DNA of 9,959 bases, taken from NCBI GenBank assembly GCA_021802595.1, contig JAJZRT010000087.1, positions 1-9,959 on the forward strand, read 5' to 3'. Source of the DNA: Pseudomonadota bacterium (GTDB taxonomy: Bacteria; Pseudomonadota; Gammaproteobacteria; Burkholderiales; Thiobacillaceae). Positions 1 to 5,960 of the stretch are shown here, one piece after another. Position 1 is the first letter of the stretch. Every line of letters begins with the position of its first letter. A model generated the notes under the pieces. The model made no database searches, was not told the origin of the DNA, and saw only the letters and a program-made list of their open reading frames with translations. Made by a program: the position numbers and the translations under genes.

Positions 1-357
1 TCCGATCTTCGGGCGTGCGGGCGGTTGCTGTTGCAGCCAATCGAGTTGCGCAGCGTGATGCAGTACCGGCCACAGGTCGAGCTCGGCGCAGGTGGCGATT
101 TCGTCCGCGCCGAACAACCCCTCGAGCAGCACGATGGGCTGGTCCACGCCCATCAACCGCAGGTTGGCGGCCTCTTCCAGGGTCAGCACGGCAAAGCCGT
201 CGGCCGCCGCGAGCGCACGCCGCGCCCGGGACAGTCCGTGGCCGTAGGCATTGGCCTTGACCACGGCAAGGAGGCGCGCCTCGCCCGCATGGCTGCGCGC
301 CACGCGGAGATTGTGCGCCATCGCACCGATCGAGATCCGCGCCTGGATGGGCCGCAT
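1..357 (-). CDS. alr: Alanine racemase, N-terminal part (cut by window edge)
   Basis: Alanine racemase interconverts L- and D-alanine in the cytoplasm with pyridoxal phosphate and supplies D-alanine for peptidoglycan. The minus strand reads open from ATG at 357 to the window edge, giving the first 119 residues of a protein that is usually about 360 long. The PLP-binding motif AVVKANAYGHG is at residues 31-41, with K34 as the expected Schiff-base lysine and Y38 in the conserved place. The N-terminus MRPIQARISIGAMAHNLR matches the start of the family, which supports this start. A weak CAGGG lies six bases before the ATG. The gene follows dnaB in the same direction after 170 bases, a common betaproteobacterial order. 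The upstream gap is filled by a fold-back repeat that touches the start codon, so any separate promoter would lie inside it. The C-terminal domain, with the second catalytic tyrosine, is outside the window. Confidence 0.95.
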   Translation of the reverse strand, partial: MRPIQARISIGAMAHNLRVARSHAGEARLLAVVKANAYGHGLSRARRALAAADGFAVLTLEEAANLRLMGVDQPIVLLEGLFGADEIATCAELDLWPVLHHAAQLDWLQQQPPARPKIG

Positions 358-530
358 AGTCAGCCCTGATGTGCCTCAAATTCGCCTGATGATCGCGCCG
401 AGTCTTGGCTGCCAGGGAAGTTTTGAGAAGAAGCGGCGTAGTGATTCATACGCCCGACTGAACAAAATCTTTCATGGCGGACAAGAATCAAGCGAGGGCA
501 GATGAATTTGGGGTACATCAGGGCTTATTA
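357..530. repeat. 174-bp fold-back element with ~27-bp terminal inverted repeats (MITE-like)
   Basis: The whole gap between alr and dnaB is one long imperfect palindrome. The ends, 357-383 and 504-530, are inverted copies agreeing at 23 of 27 positions; within 362-383 and 504-525 it is 20 of 22. Pairing continues inward: 386-388 with 499-501, 393-396 with 492-495, 400-413 with 476-489 (11 of 14 plus one G-U), 414-420 with 469-475 and 421-425 with 463-467. It closes with an apical hairpin, 435-440 against 449-454, around an 8-base loop. Both ends begin with TA, as is usual for elements mobilised by Tc1/mariner or IS630-type transposases. There is no coding capacity. The right end supplies the TAA stop of dnaB and the left end touches the alr ATG. 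A structured intergenic RNA is the alternative reading. The palindrome is certain by eye; its mobile nature is inferred. Confidence 0.65.
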
Positions 531-1919
531 GTAGGACCCGGGCTGCGCCAGCGTTTCGAAGCGCGTGTATTCGCCGAGGAAGGCCAGCCGCACCGTGCCG
601 ATGGGGCCGTTACGCTGCTTGCTGATGATGATTTCGGCGGTGCCCTTGTCCTGGGTGTCGGGGTTGTAGACCTCGTCGCGGTAGATGAACAGGATGACAT
701 CGGCATCCTGCTCGATGGCGCCCGATTCGCGCAGGTCGGACATCACCGGGCGTTTGTTGGGACGCTGTTCGAGGCCGCGGTTCAGCTGCGACAGCGCGAT
801 CACCGGCACGTGCAGTTCCTTCGCCAAGCCCTTCAGCGCACGCGAGATTTCGGAAATCTCGGTGGCGCGGTTCTCGCCGTTGCCGCTGCCGGCCATCAAC
901 TGCAAATAGTCGATCACGATGAGGCCAAGCTTGCCGCACTGGCGCATCAGGCGACGCGCCCGCGCACGCAGCTCGAGCACATTGAGTCCCGGGGTTTCGT
1001 CGATGAACACCGGCGCCTCGTTGAGCTTGCCGAGCGCATAGGTAAGGCGCTGCCAGTCATCCTCGCCCAGCTTGCCGGTGCGCAGCCGGTGCTGGTCGAG
1101 CTTGCCGACCGAGCCGATCATCCGCATCACCAGCTGGGTGCCGCCCATTTCCATCGAGAACACCGCGACCGGCAGGCCGGTGTCGAGCGCGACGTTTTCA
1201 GCGATGTTGACCGAGAAAGCCGTCTTGCCCATGGACGGCCGCCCGGCGACGATGATGAGGTCGCCGGGCTGCAGGCCAGAGGTTTTCTGGTCGAGGTCGT
1301 GAAAGCCGGTCGGCACGCCGGTGACGCCGGAATCGTTGTCGCGATGGTAGAGCTCGTCGATGCGCTCGACCACTTCCTTCAGCAAGGGCTTGATTTCGGT
1401 GAATCCGGCCTGGCCGCGACTGCCGGATTCGGCGATCTCGAACACCTTGGCTTCGGCTTCGTCGAGCAGCGTCTGGGCGCTCTTGCCGGCGGGTGCGTAG
1501 GCGCTGTCGGCAATGCCGGTCGCCACTTCGACGAGGCGGCGCATCACCGAGCGCTCGCGCACGATTTCGGCGTAGCGACGGATGTTGGCGGCCGATGGCG
1601 TATTGCTCGCGAGCGCGACGATGTAAGCGAGCCCACCCACGCTTTCGAGCTGCCCCATGGACTGCAGCGATTCGGAAACGGTCACCGCGTCGGCCGGGCG
1701 GTTCTCGGCGATCTGGCGCACGATCGCGCGCAGGATCTGGCGATGGTCCTGGCGATAGAAATCGCTCTCGGACACGACGTCGCCGATACGGTCCCAGGCG
1801 CTGTTGTCGAGCAGCAGCCCGCCCAGTACCGCCTGCTCGGCCTCCAGCGAGTGCGGCGGCAGGCGCATCTGCGCCAGCTGGGGGTCGGGATTTGCGGTCA
1901 GGGAGTGGATGGCGGCCAT
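528..1919 (-). CDS. dnaB: Replicative DNA helicase DnaB
   Basis: DnaB is the hexameric 5'-3' helicase that unwinds the chromosome at the replication fork and binds primase. The 463 residues are normal for the family (E. coli 471). The N-terminal primase-interacting domain covers about residues 20-120, and PPHSLEAEQAVLGGLL (21-36) is its characteristic start. The RecA-like motor begins near 195. Walker A is GRPSMGKT (226-233) and the FSMEMGG motif with E257 follows. Walker B is LIVIDYLQL, with D337. SQLNRGLEQR (377-386) and DLRESGAIEQDAD (395-407) complete the motor. No intein is present. The ATG at 1919 has no nearby ribosome binding site and a TAGAAT box ends only six bases before it, so the message may be leaderless, or translation may start later, for example at M19. 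The C-terminus ends in ETLAQPGSY, and the tandem TAATAA stop is supplied by the adjacent fold-back repeat. Confidence 0.97.
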   Translation of the reverse strand: MAAIHSLTANPDPQLAQMRLPPHSLEAEQAVLGGLLLDNSAWDRIGDVVSESDFYRQDHRQILRAIVRQIAENRPADAVTVSESLQSMGQLESVGGLAYIVALASNTPSAANIRRYAEIVRERSVMRRLVEVATGIADSAYAPAGKSAQTLLDEAEAKVFEIAESGSRGQAGFTEIKPLLKEVVERIDELYHRDNDSGVTGVPTGFHDLDQKTSGLQPGDLIIVAGRPSMGKTAFSVNIAENVALDTGLPVAVFSMEMGGTQLVMRMIGSVGKLDQHRLRTGKLGEDDWQRLTYALGKLNEAPVFIDETPGLNVLELRARARRLMRQCGKLGLIVIDYLQLMAGSGNGENRATEISEISRALKGLAKELHVPVIALSQLNRGLEQRPNKRPVMSDLRESGAIEQDADVILFIYRDEVYNPDTQDKGTAEIIISKQRNGPIGTVRLAFLGEYTRFETLAQPGSY

Positions 1920-1925
1920 GGCGGG

Positions 1926-1954
1926 ATTCTAGTCTCCGGCCCCACCCCGACCAA
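1926..1954 (-). promoter_or_regulatory. Candidate sigma-70 promoter of dnaB, possibly leaderless
   Basis: On the minus strand TTGGTC (1954-1949) and TAGAAT (1931-1926) are separated by 17 bases. The -10 matches consensus at five of six positions and the -35 only at TTG. A start about seven bases beyond the -10 would fall at 1919-1920, on the dnaB ATG itself. This is a by-eye prediction; the rplI terminator upstream makes a promoter in this gap likely. Confidence 0.35.
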
Positions 1955-1983
1955 GGGATAAGGCTGTGGATAAAGCGTGGACA
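1953..1983 (-). promoter_or_regulatory. DnaA-box cluster upstream of dnaB
   Basis: Minus-strand 1973-1965 reads TTATCCACA, an exact match to the DnaA-box consensus TTATNCACA. Weaker copies lie on the same strand: CTGTCCACG (1984-1976) and TTATCCCTT (1961-1953), each about six of nine. The shared TCC triplets are 11 and 12 bases apart, about one helical turn. GGCTGT (1962-1967) and ACAGCC (1981-1986) also form a perfect inverted repeat around the central box. The site lies just upstream of, and partly over, the -35 of the proposed dnaB promoter, so DnaA could regulate dnaB. Only the central match is strong. Confidence 0.5.
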
Positions 1984-2008
1984 GCCGGGTATGGCTTCAG
2001 GGCCAATG

Positions 2009-2035
2009 AAAAAGGGAGCCAATCAGGCTCCCTTT
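2009..2035 (-). terminator. Rho-independent terminator of the rpsF-priB-rpsR-rplI operon
   Basis: A perfect 10-bp stem, AAAGGGAGCC (2011-2020) with GGCTCCCTTT (2026-2035), has a 5-base loop. On the minus strand it is followed by T residues (five counting those in the stem). It begins 19 bases after the rplI stop, where an operon terminator is expected. Read on the plus strand it has only three T residues, so it is mainly a minus-strand terminator. Confidence 0.85.
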
Positions 2036-2054
2036 CTGGCGGGTCAGTCGGGAA

Positions 2055-2504
2055 TCACTGTTCGCCGGTCACCACCACCGTGATATTGGCGGTCACGTCG
2101 GTGTGCAGCGCCAGCGTCACCGGGTATTCGCCCAGGGCCTTGAAGGGACCTTCGGGCAGACGGATTTCCGCCTTGACCACATCGTGGCCCTGCGCCTTCA
2201 GTGCCTCGGCGATGTCGGCGTTGGTCACGGAGCCGAACAGGCGGCCATCGACGCCGGCCTTGTGGCTGACCGTCACGCTCAGGCCTTCCAGCTTTTCGCT
2301 GCGGCGCTGGGCATCCGCCAGCTTTTCGGCGGCGACGCGTTCCAGTTCGGCCTTCTGCGCGGCGAACGCTTCCATGTTGGCCTGCGTGGCGCGACGTGCG
2401 CGGCCGGTGGGGATCAGGAAATTACGGGCGTAGCCGTCTTTCACCTTGACCACGTCACCCAGATTGCCCAGGTTGACGACTTTGTCCATCAGAATCACTT
2501 GCAT
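2055..2504 (-). CDS. rplI: 50S ribosomal protein bL9
   Basis: bL9 binds 23S rRNA near the L1 stalk base and helps keep the reading frame. The 149 residues equal the usual length. The N-terminal domain has the signature [19 protein letters not shown] and the [13 protein letters not shown] motif (21-33), which binds rRNA. Residues about 40-75 form the long charged helix linker ([23 protein letters not shown]), and the C-terminal domain contains GRLFGSVT (87-94). The start has a good ribosome binding site, GAGGAG, which overlaps the TGA stop of rpsR; only ten bases separate the two genes, so their translation is probably coupled. It is the last gene of the operon and is followed by a strong terminator. 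Confidence 0.98.
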   Translation of the reverse strand: MQVILMDKVVNLGNLGDVVKVKDGYARNFLIPTGRARRATQANMEAFAAQKAELERVAAEKLADAQRRSEKLEGLSVTVSHKAGVDGRLFGSVTNADIAEALKAQGHDVVKAEIRLPEGPFKALGEYPVTLALHTDVTANITVVVTGEQ

Positions 2505-2514
2505 GGTCGTCTCC

Positions 2515-2802
2515 TCAATGCAGGTCGGTGTAAGGCATGAGCGCCAGGAAGCGCGCGCGCTTGATCGCGGTGCCCAGCTGACGCTGGTAGTGCGCCTTGG
2601 TACCGGTGATGCGGGCCGGGATGATGCGGCCGTTCTCGGCGATGAATTCCTTCAGCACGTCAACGTCCTTGTAATCCACCTCGACCACCTTCTCGGCAGT
2701 GAAGCGGCAGAACTTGCGACGCTTGAAGAGACCGCGATTGCCGCTGTCGCGGCGCTTGTTGGCGAACTTGCCGCCGGTTTTACCACCCATGGGACGTGCC
2801 AT
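2515..2802 (-). CDS. rpsR: 30S ribosomal protein bS18
   Basis: bS18 pairs with bS6 on the platform of the 30S subunit. The core is unmistakable: [19 protein letters not shown] (about 28-46), [19 protein letters not shown] (58-76) and the C-terminal [15 protein letters not shown]. At 95 residues it is about 20 longer than the E. coli protein, because of a basic, glycine-rich N-terminal extension ([21 protein letters not shown]). The only cysteine is C32, so it lacks a four-cysteine zinc site. AAGGAA upstream of the ATG, inside the end of priB, is the ribosome binding site. The gap to priB is three bases and to rplI ten bases, as expected for one polycistronic message. Confidence 0.98.
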   Translation of the reverse strand: MARPMGGKTGGKFANKRRDSGNRGLFKRRKFCRFTAEKVVEVDYKDVDVLKEFIAENGRIIPARITGTKAHYQRQLGTAIKRARFLALMPYTDLH

Positions 2803-2805
2803 GAT

Positions 2806-3096
2806 TCATTCCTTTTCGATTCGATTCAATATCAGGATCAGTTGCCTGCTGTTCACGCTGCGTCGGTTCAACGCGCCTTCCAGTTTCACCTGCGTTCCTG
2901 TGGCCAGCTGGGCCAGCTGACCGGCAAGCGATCCGCTCGCCTGTACCGTCAACTCGCATTCCACCTGCCGGGCCTGGCCTGCCACGCTCTGACTGCTGCG
3001 GTGCTGAATCACCGCTTCGGCAATCGGCACGCCTGCCGGGCTGTAACGCAAGGGATCAACCTGGATGAGGGCTCCGCTGATGAGCAGCCGGTTCAC
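2806..3096 (-). CDS. priB: Primosomal replication protein N (PriB)
   Basis: PriB is a small single-OB-fold DNA-binding protein that works with PriA and DnaT-type factors to reload DnaB at stalled forks. The 96 residues fit the family (E. coli 104), and the motif order agrees: NRLLISGALIQVDPLRYSPAG (2-22), PIAEAVIQHRS, then VECELTVQASG (45-55), GTQVKLEGAL and a C-terminal LILILNRIE strand. Its place between rpsF and rpsR is the classic proteobacterial arrangement. The start is GTG at 3096; an in-frame TGA lies immediately upstream, so no longer form exists. It begins four bases after the rpsF stop, in TGAGTGAGTG, with no clear Shine-Dalgarno sequence, so translation probably depends on ribosomes finishing rpsF. 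This may hold PriB below ribosomal protein levels. Confidence 0.93.
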   Translation of the reverse strand: MNRLLISGALIQVDPLRYSPAGVPIAEAVIQHRSSQSVAGQARQVECELTVQASGSLAGQLAQLATGTQVKLEGALNRRSVNSRQLILILNRIEKE

Positions 3097-3100
3097 TCAC

Positions 3101-3484
3101 TCAGGCTGCAGCCGGCGCCTCGGCAGCCGCTTCCGGCTTGGCGCTGTCCAGCATGTCGCGCGACTTCTCTTCCTTCATCATCGGCGAGGCCGTGGTCACG
3201 GCCGCGTCGCGCTTGATGGTCAGGTGGCGCAGCACGGCATCGTTGAACTTGAAGCCGTGCTCGAGTTCTTCCAGGGTTTCCTGGTCGCACTCGATGTTCA
3301 TCAGCACGTAGTGGGCCTTGTGGACCTTCTGGATCGGGTAGGCCATCTGGCGGCGGCCCCAGTCTTCCAGGCGGTGGATGCTGCCGCCGCGCGTGGTGAT
3401 ATTGCCCTTGTAACGCTCGATCATCGCGGGCACCTGCTCGCTCTGGTCGGGATGGACGATAAATACGATTTCGTAATGCCGCAT
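3101..3484 (-). CDS. rpsF: 30S ribosomal protein bS6
   Basis: bS6 forms a heterodimer with bS18 and binds the central domain of 16S rRNA. Residues 1-95 form the single ferredoxin-like domain: [49 protein letters not shown] (about 38-65) and LRHLTIKRD. The 127 residues are in the usual range. The tail after 95 is low in complexity, rich in Ala, Glu and Lys and ends AAAEAPAAA; such tails vary widely in this family, and in E. coli glutamates are added to it by RimK. AAAGGA lies five bases before the ATG. It is the first gene of the operon, and its leader contains a hairpin that may bind the bS6:bS18 complex. Confidence 0.98.
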   Translation of the reverse strand: MRHYEIVFIVHPDQSEQVPAMIERYKGNITTRGGSIHRLEDWGRRQMAYPIQKVHKAHYVLMNIECDQETLEELEHGFKFNDAVLRHLTIKRDAAVTTASPMMKEEKSRDMLDSAKPEAAAEAPAAA

Positions 3485-3502
3485 CTTGTTCCTTTCGGTT
3501 CA

Positions 3503-3527
3503 GCCCCCCGCTGCGGTGCGGTGGAGC
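3503..3527 (-). promoter_or_regulatory. rpsF leader hairpin, candidate S6:S18 mRNA-binding site
   Basis: The minus-strand RNA folds into a nine-pair stem: 3527-3523 with 3503-3507, one bulged A (3522), then 3521-3518 with 3508-3511. The loop is ACCGCA. The base of the stem is 18 bases before the rpsF ATG, close to the ribosome binding site at 3495-3490. In other bacteria the bS6:bS18 complex is known to bind its own rpsF leader through a structure with a conserved CCG. Here CCG lies in the loop (3516-3514). Matching to that motif is inferred; I have not scored it against the published model. Confidence 0.4.
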
Positions 3528-3548
3528 AAGGTTTAAACAGCCAAGGTT

Positions 3549-3577
3549 AAAAAAAACAATCCCCGGCAAACCGGGGA
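3549..3577 (-). terminator. Rho-independent terminator after the decarboxylase gene
   Basis: CCCCGG (3561-3566) and CCGGGG (3571-3576) pair around a CAAA loop, extended by T3560-A3577, giving seven pairs. On the minus strand the stem is followed after three bases by eight T residues (3556-3549). It lies about 60 bases after the decarboxylase stop. It has the same stem as the hairpin at 5939-5960. On the plus strand five T residues occur 16 bases after the stem, so weak action in that direction is possible. Confidence 0.88.
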
Positions 3578-3583
3578 CTGCGA

Positions 3584-3611
3584 ATCATACGCTTTTTGCC
3601 TGACAAATCAA
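3584..3611 (-). promoter_or_regulatory. Candidate promoter for the rpsF operon (uncertain)
   Basis: TTGATT (3611-3606) and TATGAT (3589-3584) are 16 bases apart on the minus strand, and the -10 matches consensus at five of six. A start here would place the hairpin and T-run at 3549-3577 at the very 5' end of the transcript. A weaker alternative beyond the terminator is TTGTTT (3559-3554) with TTTAAA (3537-3532), also 16 apart. One of the two probably serves rpsF; I cannot say which. Confidence 0.3.
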
Positions 3612-3636
3612 GCTGTCAGCCGCAACCGCGGCCAAG

Positions 3637-5880
3637 TCAGCTCACGCAATCGACGTAGTAGCGGGGCTTGCCGTCGACCACGTCCTCGACCAGACCATGG
3701 ACATCGGTTTCGAAGCCGGGGAACTTCTCGTTGAACTCACGGGTGAACTGGAGATAGCGCACGATGGTGGCATTGAAGCGCTCACCCGGGATCAGCAGGG
3801 GAATCCCCGGCGGATAAGGCGTCACCAGCATGGCGGTGATGCGGCCCTCGAGTTTGTCGATCTCGACCCGTTCGATCTCGCGGTGCGCCATCTTGGCAAA
3901 GGCGTCGGCCGGCTTCATGGCCGGCGCCATTTCGGACAGATACATTTCCGTGGTCAGACGCGCCACGTCCTTGGCCTTGTAGATGGCGTGGATCTGGTCG
4001 CACAGGTCCTTGAGCCCGGTCTTCTCGTAGCGCGGATGCTTCTCGATGAACTCGGGCAGCACGCGCCACAGCGGCTGGTTCTCGTCGTAGTCGGCCTTGA
4101 ACTGCTGCAACGCGGTCACCAGGGTGTTCCAGCGCCCCTTGGTGATGCCGATGGTGAACATGATGAAGAACGAGTAGAGCCCGGTCTTCTCCACGATGAC
4201 GCCGTGCTCGGCCAGGTACTTGGTGACGATCGCCGCCGGGATGCCCCAGTCGGCGAACGCGCCGTCGACATCCAGTCCGGGCGTGATGACGGTGGCCTTG
4301 ATCGGGTCGAGCATGTTGAAGCCGGGCGCGATCTTGCCGAACTCGTGCCAGCGCGCGCCGGCCTCCAGCATCCAGTCCTCGCGGTCGCCCACGCCCTCCT
4401 CGGCCAGCTTCTGCGGCCCCCACACCTTGAACCACCAGGAATCGCCGAACTCCTCGTCGACCTTGCGCATGGCGCGGCGGAAATCGAGCGCCTCGCGAAT
4501 GGATTCTTCCACCAGCGCGGGCCCGCTGGGGGGCTCCATCATCGCCGCCGCGACGTCGCACGAGGCGATGATGGCGTACTGCGGCGAGGTCGACGTGTGC
4601 ATCAGATAGGCTTCGTTGAAGCGATGGAAGTCGAGCTTGCGCGTCTCCGAGTCCTGCACCAGGATCTGCGAGGCCTGCGACAGGCCGGCCAGCAGCTTGT
4701 GCGTCGACTGCGTGGCGAACACCAGCGCATCCTTGGCACGCGGGCGGTTCTTGCCGATCGCATGCATGCCGCGGTAGAAGTCGTGGAAGGTCGCGTGCGG
4801 CAGCCAGGCCTCGTCGAAATGCAGGGTATCGATGTAGTCGCCCAGCAGGTCCTTGATCATGTCGACGTTGTACAGGATGCCGTCGTAGGTCGACTGGGTG
4901 ATGGTGAGGATGCGCGGCTTGCGTTTCACATCCTTGGCGAACGGATGTGCCGCGATTTTCTTCTCGATGTTCTCCGGCCGGAATTCGTCCAGCGGAATCG
5001 GCCCGATGATGCCGTAGTGATTGCGCGTCGGCGTCAGGAAGATCGGGATCGCGCCGCACATCATGATGGCGTGCAGGATGGATTTGTGGCAGTTGCGGTC
5101 CACCACCACGATGTCACCCGGGGCCACCGTGGCATGCCACACCATCTTGTTCGACGACGAGGTGCCGTTGGTGACGAAGAACAGGTGGTCGCAGTTGAAG
5201 ATGCGGGCCGCATTGCGTTCCGACGACCCGACCGGTCCGGTGTGATCGAGCAGCTGGCCGAGTTCGTCGACCGCGTTGCACACGTCGGCACGCAGCAGGT
5301 TCTCGCCGAAGAACTGGTGGAACATCTGGCCGATCGGCGATTTCAGGAAGGCCACGCCGCCGGAATGGCCGGGACAGTGCCAGGAATACGAGCCGTCGCC
5401 CGCGTAATGGGTCAGCGCACGGAAGAACGGCGGCACCAGCGAATCGAGATAGGCACGGGCCTCACGGCCGATGTAGCGGGCAAGAAATTCCGGCGTGTCC
5501 TCCAGCATGTGGATGAAGCCGTTGAGCTCGCGCAGGATGTCGTTCGGGATATGGCGCGCGGTGCGGGTCTCGCCGTGCAGGAAGATCGGGATCTCTGCGT
5601 TGCGGAAACGCACTTCCTCGACGAAGGCGCGCAGCTTCTCCAGCGCGATATTTGCGTCCTCGGCGCTGCCCGCGAGTTCCTCGTCGTCGATCGACAGGAT
5701 GAAGGCGGAGGCACGCGCCTGTTGCTGGGCAAACGAGGTCAGGTCGCCATAGTTGGTGACGCCGAGCACTTCCATGCCTTCCTTCTCGATCGCCTCGGCC
5801 AGGGTGCGGATGCCCAGCCCCGACGCGTTCTCGGAACGGAAATCTTCGTCAATGATGACAACGGGAAAGCGGAAGCGCAT
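3637..5880 (-). CDS. Arginine/lysine/ornithine decarboxylase (AdiA-like, PLP fold type I)
   Basis: This PLP enzyme removes CO2 from a basic amino acid, probably arginine or lysine, giving a diamine or agmatine. It may serve polyamine synthesis or acid resistance. The 747 residues are near E. coli AdiA (about 755). Domains in order: an N-terminal receiver-like wing (about 1-130, PVVIIDEDF at the start), the catalytic domain with WHCPGHSGG (167-175), NGTSSSNK (238-245), DRNCHKS (261-267), HFDEAW (354-359, D356 binding the PLP nitrogen) and QSTHKLLAGLSQAS (391-404, PLP lysine K395), then a C-terminal domain with PYPPGIPLLIPGE (688-700). By memory FGENL, HFDEAW and LDPIKATVITPG read nearer to AdiA than to CadA or SpeC; substrate specificity is not proven. 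GGAG lies ahead of the ATG. dcd is 78 bases upstream in the same direction, and a hairpin and TATAAT box lie in that gap. Confidence 0.93.
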   Translation of the reverse strand: MRFRFPVVIIDEDFRSENASGLGIRTLAEAIEKEGMEVLGVTNYGDLTSFAQQQARASAFILSIDDEELAGSAEDANIALEKLRAFVEEVRFRNAEIPIFLHGETRTARHIPNDILRELNGFIHMLEDTPEFLARYIGREARAYLDSLVPPFFRALTHYAGDGSYSWHCPGHSGGVAFLKSPIGQMFHQFFGENLLRADVCNAVDELGQLLDHTGPVGSSERNAARIFNCDHLFFVTNGTSSSNKMVWHATVAPGDIVVVDRNCHKSILHAIMMCGAIPIFLTPTRNHYGIIGPIPLDEFRPENIEKKIAAHPFAKDVKRKPRILTITQSTYDGILYNVDMIKDLLGDYIDTLHFDEAWLPHATFHDFYRGMHAIGKNRPRAKDALVFATQSTHKLLAGLSQASQILVQDSETRKLDFHRFNEAYLMHTSTSPQYAIIASCDVAAAMMEPPSGPALVEESIREALDFRRAMRKVDEEFGDSWWFKVWGPQKLAEEGVGDREDWMLEAGARWHEFGKIAPGFNMLDPIKATVITPGLDVDGAFADWGIPAAIVTKYLAEHGVIVEKTGLYSFFIMFTIGITKGRWNTLVTALQQFKADYDENQPLWRVLPEFIEKHPRYEKTGLKDLCDQIHAIYKAKDVARLTTEMYLSEMAPAMKPADAFAKMAHREIERVEIDKLEGRITAMLVTPYPPGIPLLIPGERFNATIVRYLQFTREFNEKFPGFETDVHGLVEDVVDGKPRYYVDCVS

Positions 5881-5920
5881 GGCCTGCTCCAGAGGGAAGC
5901 CGTCGGAATGGGCGGGATTG

Positions 5921-5960
5921 AAAAAAGCGGATTATACGAATCCCCGGTGTCCCGGGGATT
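5921..5960 (-). terminator. dcd terminator hairpin with overlapping promoter-like element
   Basis: A nine-pair stem, AATCCCCGG (5939-5947) with CCGGGGATT (5952-5960), has a TGTC loop and begins inside the dcd stop codon. On the minus strand the nearest T-run is six T residues at 5926-5921, twelve bases past the stem, so termination may be inefficient. TATAAT (5936-5931, minus) sits between them and could be the -10 of the decarboxylase gene, but I see no -35 at the right distance. The decarboxylase could therefore be read both from upstream and from its own promoter. Confidence 0.5.

Noticed and set aside
435..454. The GGCGTA/TACGCC hairpin as a simple dnaB terminator
   Set aside because: It has no T-run on the minus strand and is better explained as the tip of the larger fold-back element.
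474..1961. A 495-codon open frame on the plus strand opposite dnaB
   Set aside because: It is antisense to a certain dnaB gene, has no recognisable domain and is rich in His, Asp, Gly and Val, as expected from reading a GC-rich gene backwards.
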